5,980 bases of DNA, taken from contig CBFGWV010000295.1 in assembly GCA_965652545.1 (NCBI GenBank), positions 1-5,980 on the forward strand, in the 5' to 3' direction. The notes below the pieces were generated by a model. It ran no database searches. It was not told the DNA's origin and was given only the letters and a program-made list of their open reading frames with translations. This stretch comes from CBFGWV01 sp965652545. GTDB lineage: Bacteria > Pseudomonadota > Gammaproteobacteria > Competibacterales > Competibacteraceae. Below are positions 1 to 5,941 of this stretch, piece by piece (the stretch's first letter is position 1; the number at the start of each line of letters is the position of its first letter). The position numbers and the translations under genes are program-made.

Positions 1-33
1 GCGCTGGTGGCGGTCAACGTACCGGGGGTGTGA
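1..33 (+). CDS. C-terminal tail of an unidentified upstream gene (partial)
   Basis: Frame 1 is open from the first base and reads ALVAVNVPGV before a TGA stop at 31-33. The stop is followed by one base and then the ATG of the sigma-factor gene (TGAGATG). That spacing is typical of translationally coupled genes, and it is why I treat these ten codons as the end of a real gene. The G-rich stretch at 24-28, which would serve as ribosome-binding site for the next gene, lies inside these codons. Ten residues are too few to name a family. ECF41 sigma factors often sit beside carboxymuconolactone decarboxylase, oxidoreductase or epimerase genes, so one of these is a guess from context only. Confidence 0.45.
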   Translation, partial: ALVAVNVPGV

Positions 34-34
34 G

Positions 35-919
35 ATGGCACGGTTCGACGAGATCGCAGCGTTCGAAGCAAAGCGGTCGGCGCTGATCGGGCTGGCATAT
101 CGGATTCTCGGCTCGCGCGCCGATGCCGAGGACGCGGTGCAGGATACCTTCCTCAAATGGCGCGAGGCCGACCACGCCCTGATCGAGAACCCGGGCGCCT
201 GGTTGACCACCGCGTGCACCCGGCGCTGCCTGGACCTGCTTCGCGCTGCTCATCGTACCCGTGTGCACTACGTCGGCGCTTGGCTTCCCGAGCCCATTCA
301 CACGCCGGTCGAGGACGAGAGCGACCGCGCCGCCGCGGTCGCCTCCACATTGACCACGGCATTCCTGCTCATGCTCGAACGGCTCACGCCCAAGGAGCGG
401 GCTGCCTATCTGCTCTATGAAATCTTCGAGATGCCGTACCCAGAGATCGCCGCGACGCTCGAGTTGCAGGAGCCCGCCTGCCGCAAGCTGGTCTCGCGCG
501 CCAAGGCACATATCGATCGCGCCAAGGTGCGCCACGTCACACCGCTGAGCCGCCAGGACGAGTTGCTGGCGGCCTTCGAAACGGCGGTCGCCACCGGCGT
601 GACCGCCCCGCTGGCGGCGCTACTGTCCACGGACATTCGCTTGGCCGCAGACGGCGGTGGCAAGGTGCCCGCGGCACTCGATCCGATACTGGGCCGCGAG
701 GCCGTGCTGGGCTTCGTCGCCGAGACGCTGCGCGGCTACTGGGCGGATTACCGCCGCATCGAAACCGACATCAACGGCGGCCGCGGCCTGGTCCTGGTAA
801 AGGACGCGGCCATCGTCGGTGTCGTGAGCTTCGCCTTCGACGAGGCTGGCCAAGTCACCGACATCTTCATCGTCCGCAACCCCGAGAAGCTGGCGGGGCT
901 GGGCCACGTCATTCATTGA
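35..919 (+). CDS. ECF41-family RNA polymerase sigma factor with SnoaL-like C-terminal domain (SigJ-like)
   Basis: This 294-residue protein directs RNA polymerase to alternative promoters. Region sigma-2 spans about residues 8-75 (AYRILGSRADAEDAVQDTFL, then WLTTACTRRCLDLLR). Region sigma-4 spans about 108-165 (LERLTPKERAAYLLYEIF, then a helix-turn-helix around 134-160). A SnoaL-like domain follows from about 172 to 286. Three motifs identify ECF41: WLPEP in the linker (83-87), DGGGK (206-210) and NPEKL near the end (282-286). Family knowledge: ECF41 members have no separate membrane anti-sigma factor; the C-terminal domain both aids and restrains activity, and the inducing signal is generally unknown. 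The ATG follows a G-rich site at 24-28 and is one base from the upstream stop, implying coupling. The RidA gene starts 53 bp downstream in the same direction. The family call is secure; the regulon is inference. Confidence 0.95.
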   Translation: MARFDEIAAFEAKRSALIGLAYRILGSRADAEDAVQDTFLKWREADHALIENPGAWLTTACTRRCLDLLRAAHRTRVHYVGAWLPEPIHTPVEDESDRAAAVASTLTTAFLLMLERLTPKERAAYLLYEIFEMPYPEIAATLELQEPACRKLVSRAKAHIDRAKVRHVTPLSRQDELLAAFETAVATGVTAPLAALLSTDIRLAADGGGKVPAALDPILGREAVLGFVAETLRGYWADYRRIETDINGGRGLVLVKDAAIVGVVSFAFDEAGQVTDIFIVRNPEKLAGLGHVIH

Positions 920-972
920 CGCGCGATCGTCCATCCACAGCATTCACGCCATCGCCATGAGGAGAACACCCC

Positions 973-1404
973 ATGAACACTGGCATTCGCATCAATACCC
1001 CGATGCTTACGCTGATCAACCCCGCCGGGCTGTATGACCCATCGGCCAACGGCTATTCGCACGTGGCCGACGTCGCCGCCGGCGCCCGGCTGGTCTTCAT
1101 TGCCGGACAAGGCGGCGAGGACGAACGCGGCGAGCTGGCGGAGGACTTCCGCCTGCAAGTGCGCCAAGCCCTGGCCAATCTCAAGACCGCGCTCACCGCC
1201 GCCGGCGCCACGACCGTCGACGTGGCCAAGCTCACCGTGCTCATCGTCGACCACAGCGAATCGCGCCTGCACGCGTTCGGCGAGGAACTCGGGGTGGCCT
1301 TCGGCAGTGGCGCCAAACCCACTTGCACGCTGATCCCGGTACCGCGACTGGCGCTCGATGGCATGCTGTTCGAAGTGGAGGCCATCGCCGTGTTGCCCGA
1401 CTGA
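973..1404 (+). CDS. RidA/YjgF/YER057c/UK114-family protein lacking the catalytic arginine
   Basis: This 143-residue protein is about 15 residues longer than E. coli RidA and has the chorismate-mutase-like Rid fold. Landmarks are NPAGLYDP (16-23), LVFIAGQGG (40-48), the helix QVRQALANLKTALTAAGAT (62-80), the strand VAKLTVLIVD (84-93) and the closing strand GMLFEVEAIAV (130-140). Archetypal RidA deaminates reactive imines and enamines such as 2-aminoacrylate, using an arginine (Arg105 in E. coli) in the context P-A-R-S. The aligned segment here is KPTCTLIPVPR, which puts Cys118 at that position. Rid subfamilies without this arginine exist and are not expected to be imine deaminases of the classic type. 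GAGGAG at 959-964, eight bases before the ATG, fixes the start. It lies just downstream of the ECF41 gene and may belong to its regulon. It is cytoplasmic, with no signal peptide, and its substrate is unknown. Confidence 0.9.
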   Translation: MNTGIRINTPMLTLINPAGLYDPSANGYSHVADVAAGARLVFIAGQGGEDERGELAEDFRLQVRQALANLKTALTAAGATTVDVAKLTVLIVDHSESRLHAFGEELGVAFGSGAKPTCTLIPVPRLALDGMLFEVEAIAVLPD

Positions 1405-1412
1405 CGTCCGTC

Positions 1413-1745
1413 TCAAAACTGGAAGAGGCAACAAGCCGTGCTGGCCGCGCCATCAAGGCAGCATAGCTCGGCTTTGATTGGGCCATCTGAACGTTGCGGT
1501 TTCTCCTCACCGCCGACATCGGATGGTTCGGCATTCAGTATGCGGGACGCCGCAGCGCATTCTGCAGCCCTGCCTACCAGGAGCCGCAGCCCCATGAACA
1601 AGCCGTGGTGGGTAATGGCTGATTTGGCGAAACCGGAGCAGGTCGGCCCGTGGTGCAGGACATGGTGCGCGCAGATGAAACCCTTGCGCGGTGAGAGATG
1701 CCGTTGGTACACATCGATCAATCGGATGGCCGCGGCACTCAGCAT
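1413..1745 (-). CDS. YidD-like membrane protein insertion efficiency factor, cysteine-tailed paralogue
   Basis: The product from ATG 1745 is 110 residues. Residues 7-63 match the YidD pattern: IRLIDVYQRHLSPRKGF (7-23), PTCSGFAKSAI (34-44), then HHGLFMGLRL (46-55) and Cys63. Canonical YidD, about 70-85 residues, helps YidC/Sec insert inner-membrane proteins. Two differences mark this as a paralogue: a slightly longer stretch before PTCS (CAHHVLHHG), and loss of the conserved HP...GGxDPVP ending. In its place is a hydrophilic tail with CC at 95-96 and CC at 105-106. The start is chosen because GGGGGA (1755-1750) lies four bases upstream. The frame could open earlier at 1814, but those added residues do not resemble the family. 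The stop is 8 bp from the convergent ridA stop. An open frame on the other strand over the same stretch has no recognisable homology. Membrane role is inferred from family; its exact function is unknown. Confidence 0.8.
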   Translation of the reverse strand: MLSAAAIRLIDVYQRHLSPRKGFICAHHVLHHGPTCSGFAKSAITHHGLFMGLRLLVGRAAECAAASRILNAEPSDVGGEEKPQRSDGPIKAELCCLDGAASTACCLFQF

Positions 1746-1866
1746 ACTGTCCCCCGACAAAGCTATTCCCCTACGGCAGTCTTGGTGACGCGGAGGGCGT
1801 GTGCAAGTCTGCAATCGATCATCCGGGGAGGATATCTTGGGGATCGACTGAGAGTATCAGGGGGCG
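1746..1866. other. Divergent intergenic region between the yidD-like and Sel1-like genes
   Basis: This 121-bp spacer must hold the 5' ends of both divergent genes. The minus-strand gene has a GGGGGA ribosome-binding site at its edge (1750-1755). On the plus side there are G-rich stretches at 1825-1831 and 1859-1864. The first would serve a TTG at 1837, but that frame hits TGA at 1849 after four codons. I see no convincing -35/-10 pair on either strand and no strong palindrome. Confidence 0.5.
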
Positions 1867-2595
1867 ATGACGGCCTCCCGGGGAGGCAAGTTGTGTTTGC
1901 AATGGGTTCCATTTATGTCGAGTAAGACGCTCCGATGTGTAGGGCTTGTCGTCATCCTGTGCGTCTGGCCGACCTGGTTGTGGGCCTTGGAGCTCAACGA
2001 TGCGTTCTTTGACGAACTGACGGTGCAGCAGTCAACGGTGGACAAGCAGCTCATCGCCCGTGCGCGACTGGGCGATCGTCAAGCTGCGCTGGACCTGAGC
2101 AAGGCGATGCGGCTTATTGGGAACGAGCCGGCGATGTATCAGAGCGAAGCTTTGCTGCTGTATGCCGCAGAGGTGTTGCCGGCTGCGCGATTGAGGCTGG
2201 GTTGGATGTATCTCCAGGGCTTTGGGCTGATGATGGAGTCGCCGCCGCGCCCAATCTTGAAAAGCCCCAAGGAGGCAGTACGGTGGTTCGAGGCGTATCT
2301 TGCTGAGCCCGATCCCGCAATCAACCCCATGCAGGCGGTGGTTGGGCTCGGTGATGCCTACATGGAGGCCGAGGCGTACGATGAGGCGCGTGCGTTTTTG
2401 GAGCAGTACATTTGGGCGATCGTGGACGACCCCACGGGTTCGATAGCGTTCAACCTCGGTGTCTTGTACCGCGACGGATTGGGCGGGCCACAGAACCTGG
2501 AAGCGGCCTACAAGGCGTTTTCCGTGGCTGCCGATCAAGGGTTGAACATCGCGGTGATGGAGCGCAACGATCTGGCGATCGAACTGGGCAAATGA
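1867..2595 (+). CDS. Exported Sel1-like/TPR repeat protein
   Basis: The product is 242 residues from ATG 1867. An N-terminal hydrophobic segment at about 24-40 ends in WPTWLWA and looks like a signal peptide cleaved near residue 40, so the mature protein is probably periplasmic. No lipobox cysteine is seen. The rest is helical repeats of the Sel1/TPR type. The clearest are AARLRLGWMYLQGFG (106-120) with SPKEAVRWFEAYL (133-145), and IAFNLGVLYRDGLGG (193-207) with NLEAAYKAFSVAADQG (210-225). Such repeats usually mediate protein-protein contacts; no catalytic motif is present. The start is uncertain. ATG 1867 has a G-rich site only two bases away. TTG 1891 has GGGAGG at 1881-1886. ATG 1915 gives the most compact signal peptide but has no obvious ribosome-binding site. 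The gene is less GC-rich than its neighbours and richer in TTG, GTT and TTT codons. It stands alone between divergent and convergent genes. Confidence 0.8.
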   Translation: MTASRGGKLCLQWVPFMSSKTLRCVGLVVILCVWPTWLWALELNDAFFDELTVQQSTVDKQLIARARLGDRQAALDLSKAMRLIGNEPAMYQSEALLLYAAEVLPAARLRLGWMYLQGFGLMMESPPRPILKSPKEAVRWFEAYLAEPDPAINPMQAVVGLGDAYMEAEAYDEARAFLEQYIWAIVDDPTGSIAFNLGVLYRDGLGGPQNLEAAYKAFSVAADQGLNIAVMERNDLAIELGK

Positions 2596-2714
2596 TCGTG
2601 CGGCACCGCGCTTGTTGTTCTCTGGGAATGCTTCAGCGGTACTCACAGCTGGCCTAAAGCGAAACGGTGGCGAGGGAACTGTCGCCTTCGCCGCTCACCG
2701 ACGCCTGCGAAATG

Positions 2715-2750
2715 GCCGAGCTTGCGCTCGGCTACCGGTTACAAACCGGT
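2715..2750. terminator. Pair of compact hairpins between convergent genes, candidate terminator
   Basis: Within the 170-bp gap (2596-2765) two hairpins stand almost end to end. At 2715-2732, GCCGAGC pairs with GCTCGGC across a four-base loop. Read from the minus strand the loop is GCAA, a stable GNRA tetraloop. At 2734-2750, ACCGGTT pairs perfectly with AACCGGT across the loop ACA. The second lies 15 bases beyond the stop of the minus-strand hydrolase gene, so it best fits that transcript's 3' end. Neither hairpin is followed by a clear T-run on either strand, so classic intrinsic termination is doubtful. An RNA-stabilising 3' structure is an alternative. The rest of the gap shows only weaker repeats around 2665-2700. 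Confidence 0.4.
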
Positions 2751-2765
2751 GATCCCGGAGGCGAT

Positions 2766-3629
2766 CTATTCGAAGAAGCCCTTGGGCGTCTCGCCCTTGA
2801 GGAACGGGTCGATGAAGCCCATGAGCAGGTCGACCTGGGTGATGACGGCGGTGTGCGAGGTCGCCGGCATGATGGCCAGGCGCGAGGCGGGCAGCGGCTC
2901 ACCCATATCGCCCATGACGCCGCCGCCGAGCAGGCGGAACATGGCCACGGTGTGCTCCAGGGTGGCCACATCGGCGTCGCCGCTGATGATCAGCACCGGG
3001 GTTTGGAGTGCCTTGACGTCCCCCTCCCAGGCCATCGGCTCGTGCTCCAGGGCGATCAGCTTCTCGACGAGTGCGGGGAAGCCGTCGGGATCGGCCGCAA
3101 GCTCGCGGTATTCTTCGGCGAAGGGCATCTCGACGAACATTTCCACGGTCATCTGCGGGATAAACTCTTTGAACGCCGGCTGCCAGCCTTCGGCGTCGTA
3201 GGCGACCGAGGCGGCGACGAGCTTGTTCACCTTCTCCGGATGGCGGATGGCGACCTGCAGCCCGGCGGCGGCGCCCATGGAATAACCGAACACATCGGCT
3301 TTCTCCAGGCCCACCGCGTCCATGAAGGCGGCGACGTCGTCGGCCAGGTTGGGGTAGGTAATGGGCCGGTCGATGTCGGTGGTGCGTCCGTGGCCCTGGA
3401 ACTCCAGCGCATAAACGGTGTGCGACTCGGCAAGCCGGGGGATGATCTCGCCCATCGACGGGATGTTCATGTACGCGCCGTGCAGCACGACCAGCGGGTC
3501 ACCCTGGCCGGAGACTTCGTAGTACATCTGCATGCCGTTGACCTCGACCCGGTCACCCACCGGTTGGGTCTCGGCAAGGGCGGGCATGGCGAACAGCAGG
3601 GCAGCGGCAATCAAGGTGCTGCGAATCAT
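2766..3629 (-). CDS. Secreted alpha/beta-fold hydrolase
   Basis: This 287-residue protein begins with a clear signal peptide (MIRSTLIAAALLFAMPALA, cleavage after residue 19), so it acts in the periplasm or outside the cell. The alpha/beta-hydrolase landmarks appear in order. The oxyanion-hole motif LHGAYM is at 49-54. FQGHGRT is at 77-83. The nucleophile elbow G-Y-S-M-G has Ser117. The acid is in IISGDAD (214-220; Asp218, or possibly Asp220). The catalytic histidine is His259 in MPATSHT. The full catalytic triad and normal length indicate an active enzyme, most likely an esterase, lipase-like or related C-X hydrolase. The substrate cannot be read from sequence. The start is set by GAGGAG at 3642-3637, seven bases upstream, but this site is buried in a long hairpin (3632-3691). 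It lies downstream of the HMG-CoA-lyase-like gene on the same strand, 189 bp away, so it may be a separate unit. Confidence 0.92.
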   Translation of the reverse strand: MIRSTLIAAALLFAMPALAETQPVGDRVEVNGMQMYYEVSGQGDPLVVLHGAYMNIPSMGEIIPRLAESHTVYALEFQGHGRTTDIDRPITYPNLADDVAAFMDAVGLEKADVFGYSMGAAAGLQVAIRHPEKVNKLVAASVAYDAEGWQPAFKEFIPQMTVEMFVEMPFAEEYRELAADPDGFPALVEKLIALEHEPMAWEGDVKALQTPVLIISGDADVATLEHTVAMFRLLGGGVMGDMGEPLPASRLAIMPATSHTAVITQVDLLMGFIDPFLKGETPKGFFE

Positions 3630-3631
3630 GG

Positions 3632-3691
3632 GGGCTCTCCTCGTTATCGAATGCGTTTTTCACTAGGTGCTGTCGATAAGACGAGGAGCCC
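3632..3691 (-). promoter_or_regulatory. Long imperfect hairpin sequestering the ribosome-binding site of the hydrolase gene
   Basis: An interrupted inverted repeat lies directly upstream of the hydrolase start at 3629. Three helices stack: 3644-3650 with 3673-3679 (7 bp), 3637-3643 with 3682-3688 (7 bp), and 3632-3634 with 3689-3691 (3 bp). Two-base bulges separate them, at 3680-3681 and 3635-3636, and the loop is 22 bases (3651-3672). In the minus-strand transcript the ribosome-binding site GAGGAG (3642-3637) is entirely inside the middle helix, paired with CTCCTC. If transcription starts upstream of 3691, this would mask the site and hold translation low until the helix opens. No convincing -35/-10 pair was found, so the start of transcription is unknown. 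If it begins inside the repeat, the palindrome would more likely be a protein-binding site. Confidence 0.5.
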
Positions 3692-3738
3692 TCCAATCGA
3701 TCCGACACGGCTGGCGAAAAATATTGCCGCGCGGGGAC

Positions 3739-3765
3739 GGTGCCGCCACTGATCGCTACGGCACC
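3739..3765 (-). terminator. Candidate terminator hairpin after the CoA-transferase/lyase operon
   Basis: GGTGCCG (3739-3745) pairs perfectly with CGGCACC (3759-3765) across a 13-base loop. It lies 54 bp past the lyase stop on the minus strand. A T-rich run read from that strand (3725-3717) follows about 13 bases after the stem, which is far for a classic intrinsic terminator. It could instead mark a Rho-dependent end or be chance. Confidence 0.3.
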
Positions 3766-3818
3766 TCAGTACTGCACCCGTCACGATGATCCGGTAGGGG
3801 CCGTCTTCGCGAACAGCC

Positions 3819-4763
3819 TCAGGCGCTTTTGAGCACCTTGGGCAGTCCGGCACGGGCCAGCGCCCCGTGTACCGGTTCGTCGGGCATTGATCGCCGCAGC
3901 ACGGCGCGGGCGGCGCTCAAGGCCTCCACGTCGATGCCGGTGTCGTAGCCCATCGTCTGGCAGAGAAAGGCCATGTCTTCGAACACGGCGTTGCCGGTGG
4001 CGCCGGGGGCGAACGGACAGCCGCCCAGCCCGGCCAGCGACCCGTCCAGGATCCGCACGCCGGCATCGAGGGCTGCGGCGCAGTTGGCGATGGCGAGCCC
4101 CCGGGTATCGTGGAAATGCATGGCGATCGGCACGGTGCCGGCGATGCGCTGGGCCTCGCGGGCGAGGCGGGTGACCTGCGCCGGACCGGCGAAGCCCACC
4201 GTGTCGGCCAGGGCGACGACATCGGCGCCGGCCTTCAGGGCGGACTCGACCAGGCTCAGCACCTCGCGCGGATCGACGGCGCCCTCGATCGAGCAGCCAA
4301 AGGCCATGGAGATGGCGACGGTGAACACTGGACGCCCGGCATGGCCCTCACGCCGTTGGGCGTCGACGCGTGCAGCCATGGCCATCGCCTCGGCGCGCGA
4401 GCGCCGCGTGTTGGCCTGGCTGTGGCCTTCGGTGGCCGAGGCCACGAACATGATTTCGTCGACGCCGGTTTGCAGCGCGTCGGCCACGCCGCGCTCGTTC
4501 AGCGTCAGGGCGGAGGAAAACGCGCCGTCCAGCGTGCCCGCGGCGGCGATCATCTCGGCCACGTCTGCAAACTGGGGGAAGCGTGCCGCCGGCAGGAACG
4601 AACCGACTTCGAAGTGACGCACGCCGGCGGCATGCTCGTGCCGCATCCATTCGATCTTCGCCGCGGTGGACGGGAACTGCTTGACCAGTTGCAGCCCATC
4701 GCGAAGACCGACCTCGCGCAGGGTGATCCTTGAAGGTGGGTACATACGCTCGACGGTCGTCAT
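3819..4763 (-). CDS. Hydroxymethylglutaryl-CoA lyase family protein (DRE-TIM metallolyase)
   Basis: The family cleaves 3-hydroxy-3-methylglutaryl-CoA to acetyl-CoA and acetoacetate in a divalent-metal TIM barrel. The product is 314 residues, a normal length. Visible motifs are LREVGLRDGLQ (15-25), with the catalytic Arg21 and metal ligand Asp22; EVGSF (52-56); ALADTVGF (184-191); HFHDTRG (216-222), with metal ligands His216 and His218; and the signature GLGGCPFAPGATGN (245-258), with the catalytic Cys249. All the residues needed for lyase chemistry are present. The start at 4763 overlaps the CoA-transferase stop by four bases (ATGA). It has AGGAG eight bases upstream and is preferred over Met7. 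The coupling implies that the acyl-CoA substrate comes from the transferase. HMG-CoA is the default substrate, but close relatives act on other tertiary beta-hydroxyacyl-CoAs. Leucine breakdown is possible, but none of its other genes (isovaleryl-CoA dehydrogenase, methylcrotonyl-CoA carboxylase) are in the window. Confidence 0.9.
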   Translation of the reverse strand: MTTVERMYPPSRITLREVGLRDGLQLVKQFPSTAAKIEWMRHEHAAGVRHFEVGSFLPAARFPQFADVAEMIAAAGTLDGAFSSALTLNERGVADALQTGVDEIMFVASATEGHSQANTRRSRAEAMAMAARVDAQRREGHAGRPVFTVAISMAFGCSIEGAVDPREVLSLVESALKAGADVVALADTVGFAGPAQVTRLAREAQRIAGTVPIAMHFHDTRGLAIANCAAALDAGVRILDGSLAGLGGCPFAPGATGNAVFEDMAFLCQTMGYDTGIDVEALSAARAVLRRSMPDEPVHGALARAGLPKVLKSA

Positions 4764-5941
4764 TCGTTGGTCTCCTGTGCCCCGGCGACACGGGCGATGT
4801 CGGCGCTGGACAGCCCGAGGGGCGAGAGGATGGCTGCATTGTCCTGGCCGACCTCGGGGACGTCGCCGCCGCCGGTGAGCATCGCCCCGTCGACCTCGAA
4901 GGGCAGGGCCGGTGCGCGGAAGGTGGTGTGCTCATAGGCCGAAACGGCCATGCCGCCGGGTCGCATGACGTGCGGATCCTGGTACATGTCGCTGGGTTTG
5001 GCGATGGGGGCGAAGGGCAGGCCGGCGGCTTCGAACGCCGGGGCGAGCGTCTCGGCCGTGCGCTCGGCGATCTTTGCGGCAACCAGCGGGATGGTCCACT
5101 CGCGGGCGTTGATCTGGTCCATGCGCGTCTGCAGCCGCGGGTCGTCGAGCAATGCATCCAGGCCGAGCAGCTTGCAGATCGTCGCCCATTGCCCTTCGGT
5201 GACGGCACCGACGAAGATCTGCTGACCGTTCACGTCGGTGAAGATGTCGTACACCGGCCAGGAGAACTCGCGTTCGGGCATCGGGGGCGGGTTCCGGCCC
5301 TCCAGCTCGAACTGCACCATGTGCTGGGCCACCAGCAGCAGACAGTTCTCGAACAGCCCGACACGGATCTCGCGGCCTTTGCCGGTGCTCTTGCGCTCCA
5401 TCAGGGCGGCGACGGCCGAGAAGGCCGCAAACAGCCCGCCCATGATGTCGTTGGCAGAGGAACCCACGCGCAGCGGACGGCCTGTCGGACCGGTCATATA
5501 GGCCAGACCGGTCATCATCTGGACCACCTCGTCCAGCGCCGTGCGGTTTTGGTACGGGCCGGAGAGAAACCCCTTGCAGCAGGCCAGGATCAGGCGGGGA
5601 AACTTGCGCCGCAAGGTGTCGCTGTCCACCCCGGCCTGGATCAGAGCCGAGTCGCGGAAGTTTTCGACGAACACGTCCGCGGTGGCCAGCAAGGCTTCGA
5701 GGGTCTTGCGACCCTCGTCGGTTTTCACATCGATGGTCACCGACTTCTTGCCGCGATTGAACAGCGGAAACATCGGCCGGCCCATCCCGGTAAGGCGGCG
5801 CGTCTTGTCGCCTTGCGGCGGTTCGACCTTGATCACCTCGGCGCCGAGATAGCCGAGAAACATGCCGCAGGATGGCCCCATGATCATGTGGCTCATCTCC
5901 ACGACGCGGATCCCGTCCAGGGGTTTGAAAGGCTCCGGCAT
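4760..5941 (-). CDS. CaiB/BaiF class III CoA-transferase
   Basis: This 393-residue enzyme moves CoA between carboxylic acids through an aspartyl-anhydride intermediate and is cytoplasmic. The N-terminus LDGIRVVEMSHMIMGPSCG (8-26), then YLGAEVIKVEPPQGD (31-45), is diagnostic. NRGKKSVTIDVKTDEGR (62-78) and DVFVENFR (89-96) follow. The catalytic aspartate is expected to be Asp165 in SSANDIMGG (161-169). The C-terminal part has AAGLPFAPI (305-313) and DPHVMRPGG (322-330). The start at 5941 is chosen over an in-frame ATG at 5977 because GGGAGG lies seven bases upstream and the family's N-terminus begins here. The downstream lyase gene overlaps its stop. Family knowledge: class III transferases often use succinyl-CoA as donor and activate dicarboxylic or hydroxy acids. 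With a lyase partner, an HMG-, citramalate- or itaconate-type acid is a reasonable but unproven substrate. Confidence 0.93.
   Translation of the reverse strand: MPEPFKPLDGIRVVEMSHMIMGPSCGMFLGYLGAEVIKVEPPQGDKTRRLTGMGRPMFPLFNRGKKSVTIDVKTDEGRKTLEALLATADVFVENFRDSALIQAGVDSDTLRRKFPRLILACCKGFLSGPYQNRTALDEVVQMMTGLAYMTGPTGRPLRVGSSANDIMGGLFAAFSAVAALMERKSTGKGREIRVGLFENCLLLVAQHMVQFELEGRNPPPMPEREFSWPVYDIFTDVNGQQIFVGAVTEGQWATICKLLGLDALLDDPRLQTRMDQINAREWTIPLVAAKIAERTAETLAPAFEAAGLPFAPIAKPSDMYQDPHVMRPGGMAVSAYEHTTFRAPALPFEVDGAMLTGGGDVPEVGQDNAAILSPLGLSSADIARVAGAQETNE

Noticed and set aside
920..972. ECF41-type promoter for the RidA gene in the gap after the sigma factor
   Set aside because: A CGTC occurs near 928-931, but no TGTCACA-like -35 lies at a fitting distance upstream, so I do not annotate a promoter.
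1438..1788. A 116-codon plus-strand frame over the yidD-like gene
   Set aside because: The opposite strand matches YidD motifs and has a good ribosome-binding site. This frame's start lacks one and its product matches nothing I recognise.
1746..1814. Longer N-terminus for the yidD-like protein, starting at 1814
   Set aside because: The extra 23 residues are polar, unlike the family's N-terminus, and the inner start at 1745 has a GGGGGA site.
2667..3752. A 361-codon open frame on the plus strand
   Set aside because: It is antisense to the hydrolase gene, which has a signal peptide and intact catalytic triad. The plus frame shows no motif and has the same shadow-like composition.
4348..5208. 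A 286-codon minus-strand frame spanning the CoA-transferase/lyase junction
   Set aside because: It lies in another frame across two well-supported genes and is dominated by Arg, Pro and Ser, typical of out-of-frame reading of GC-rich coding DNA.
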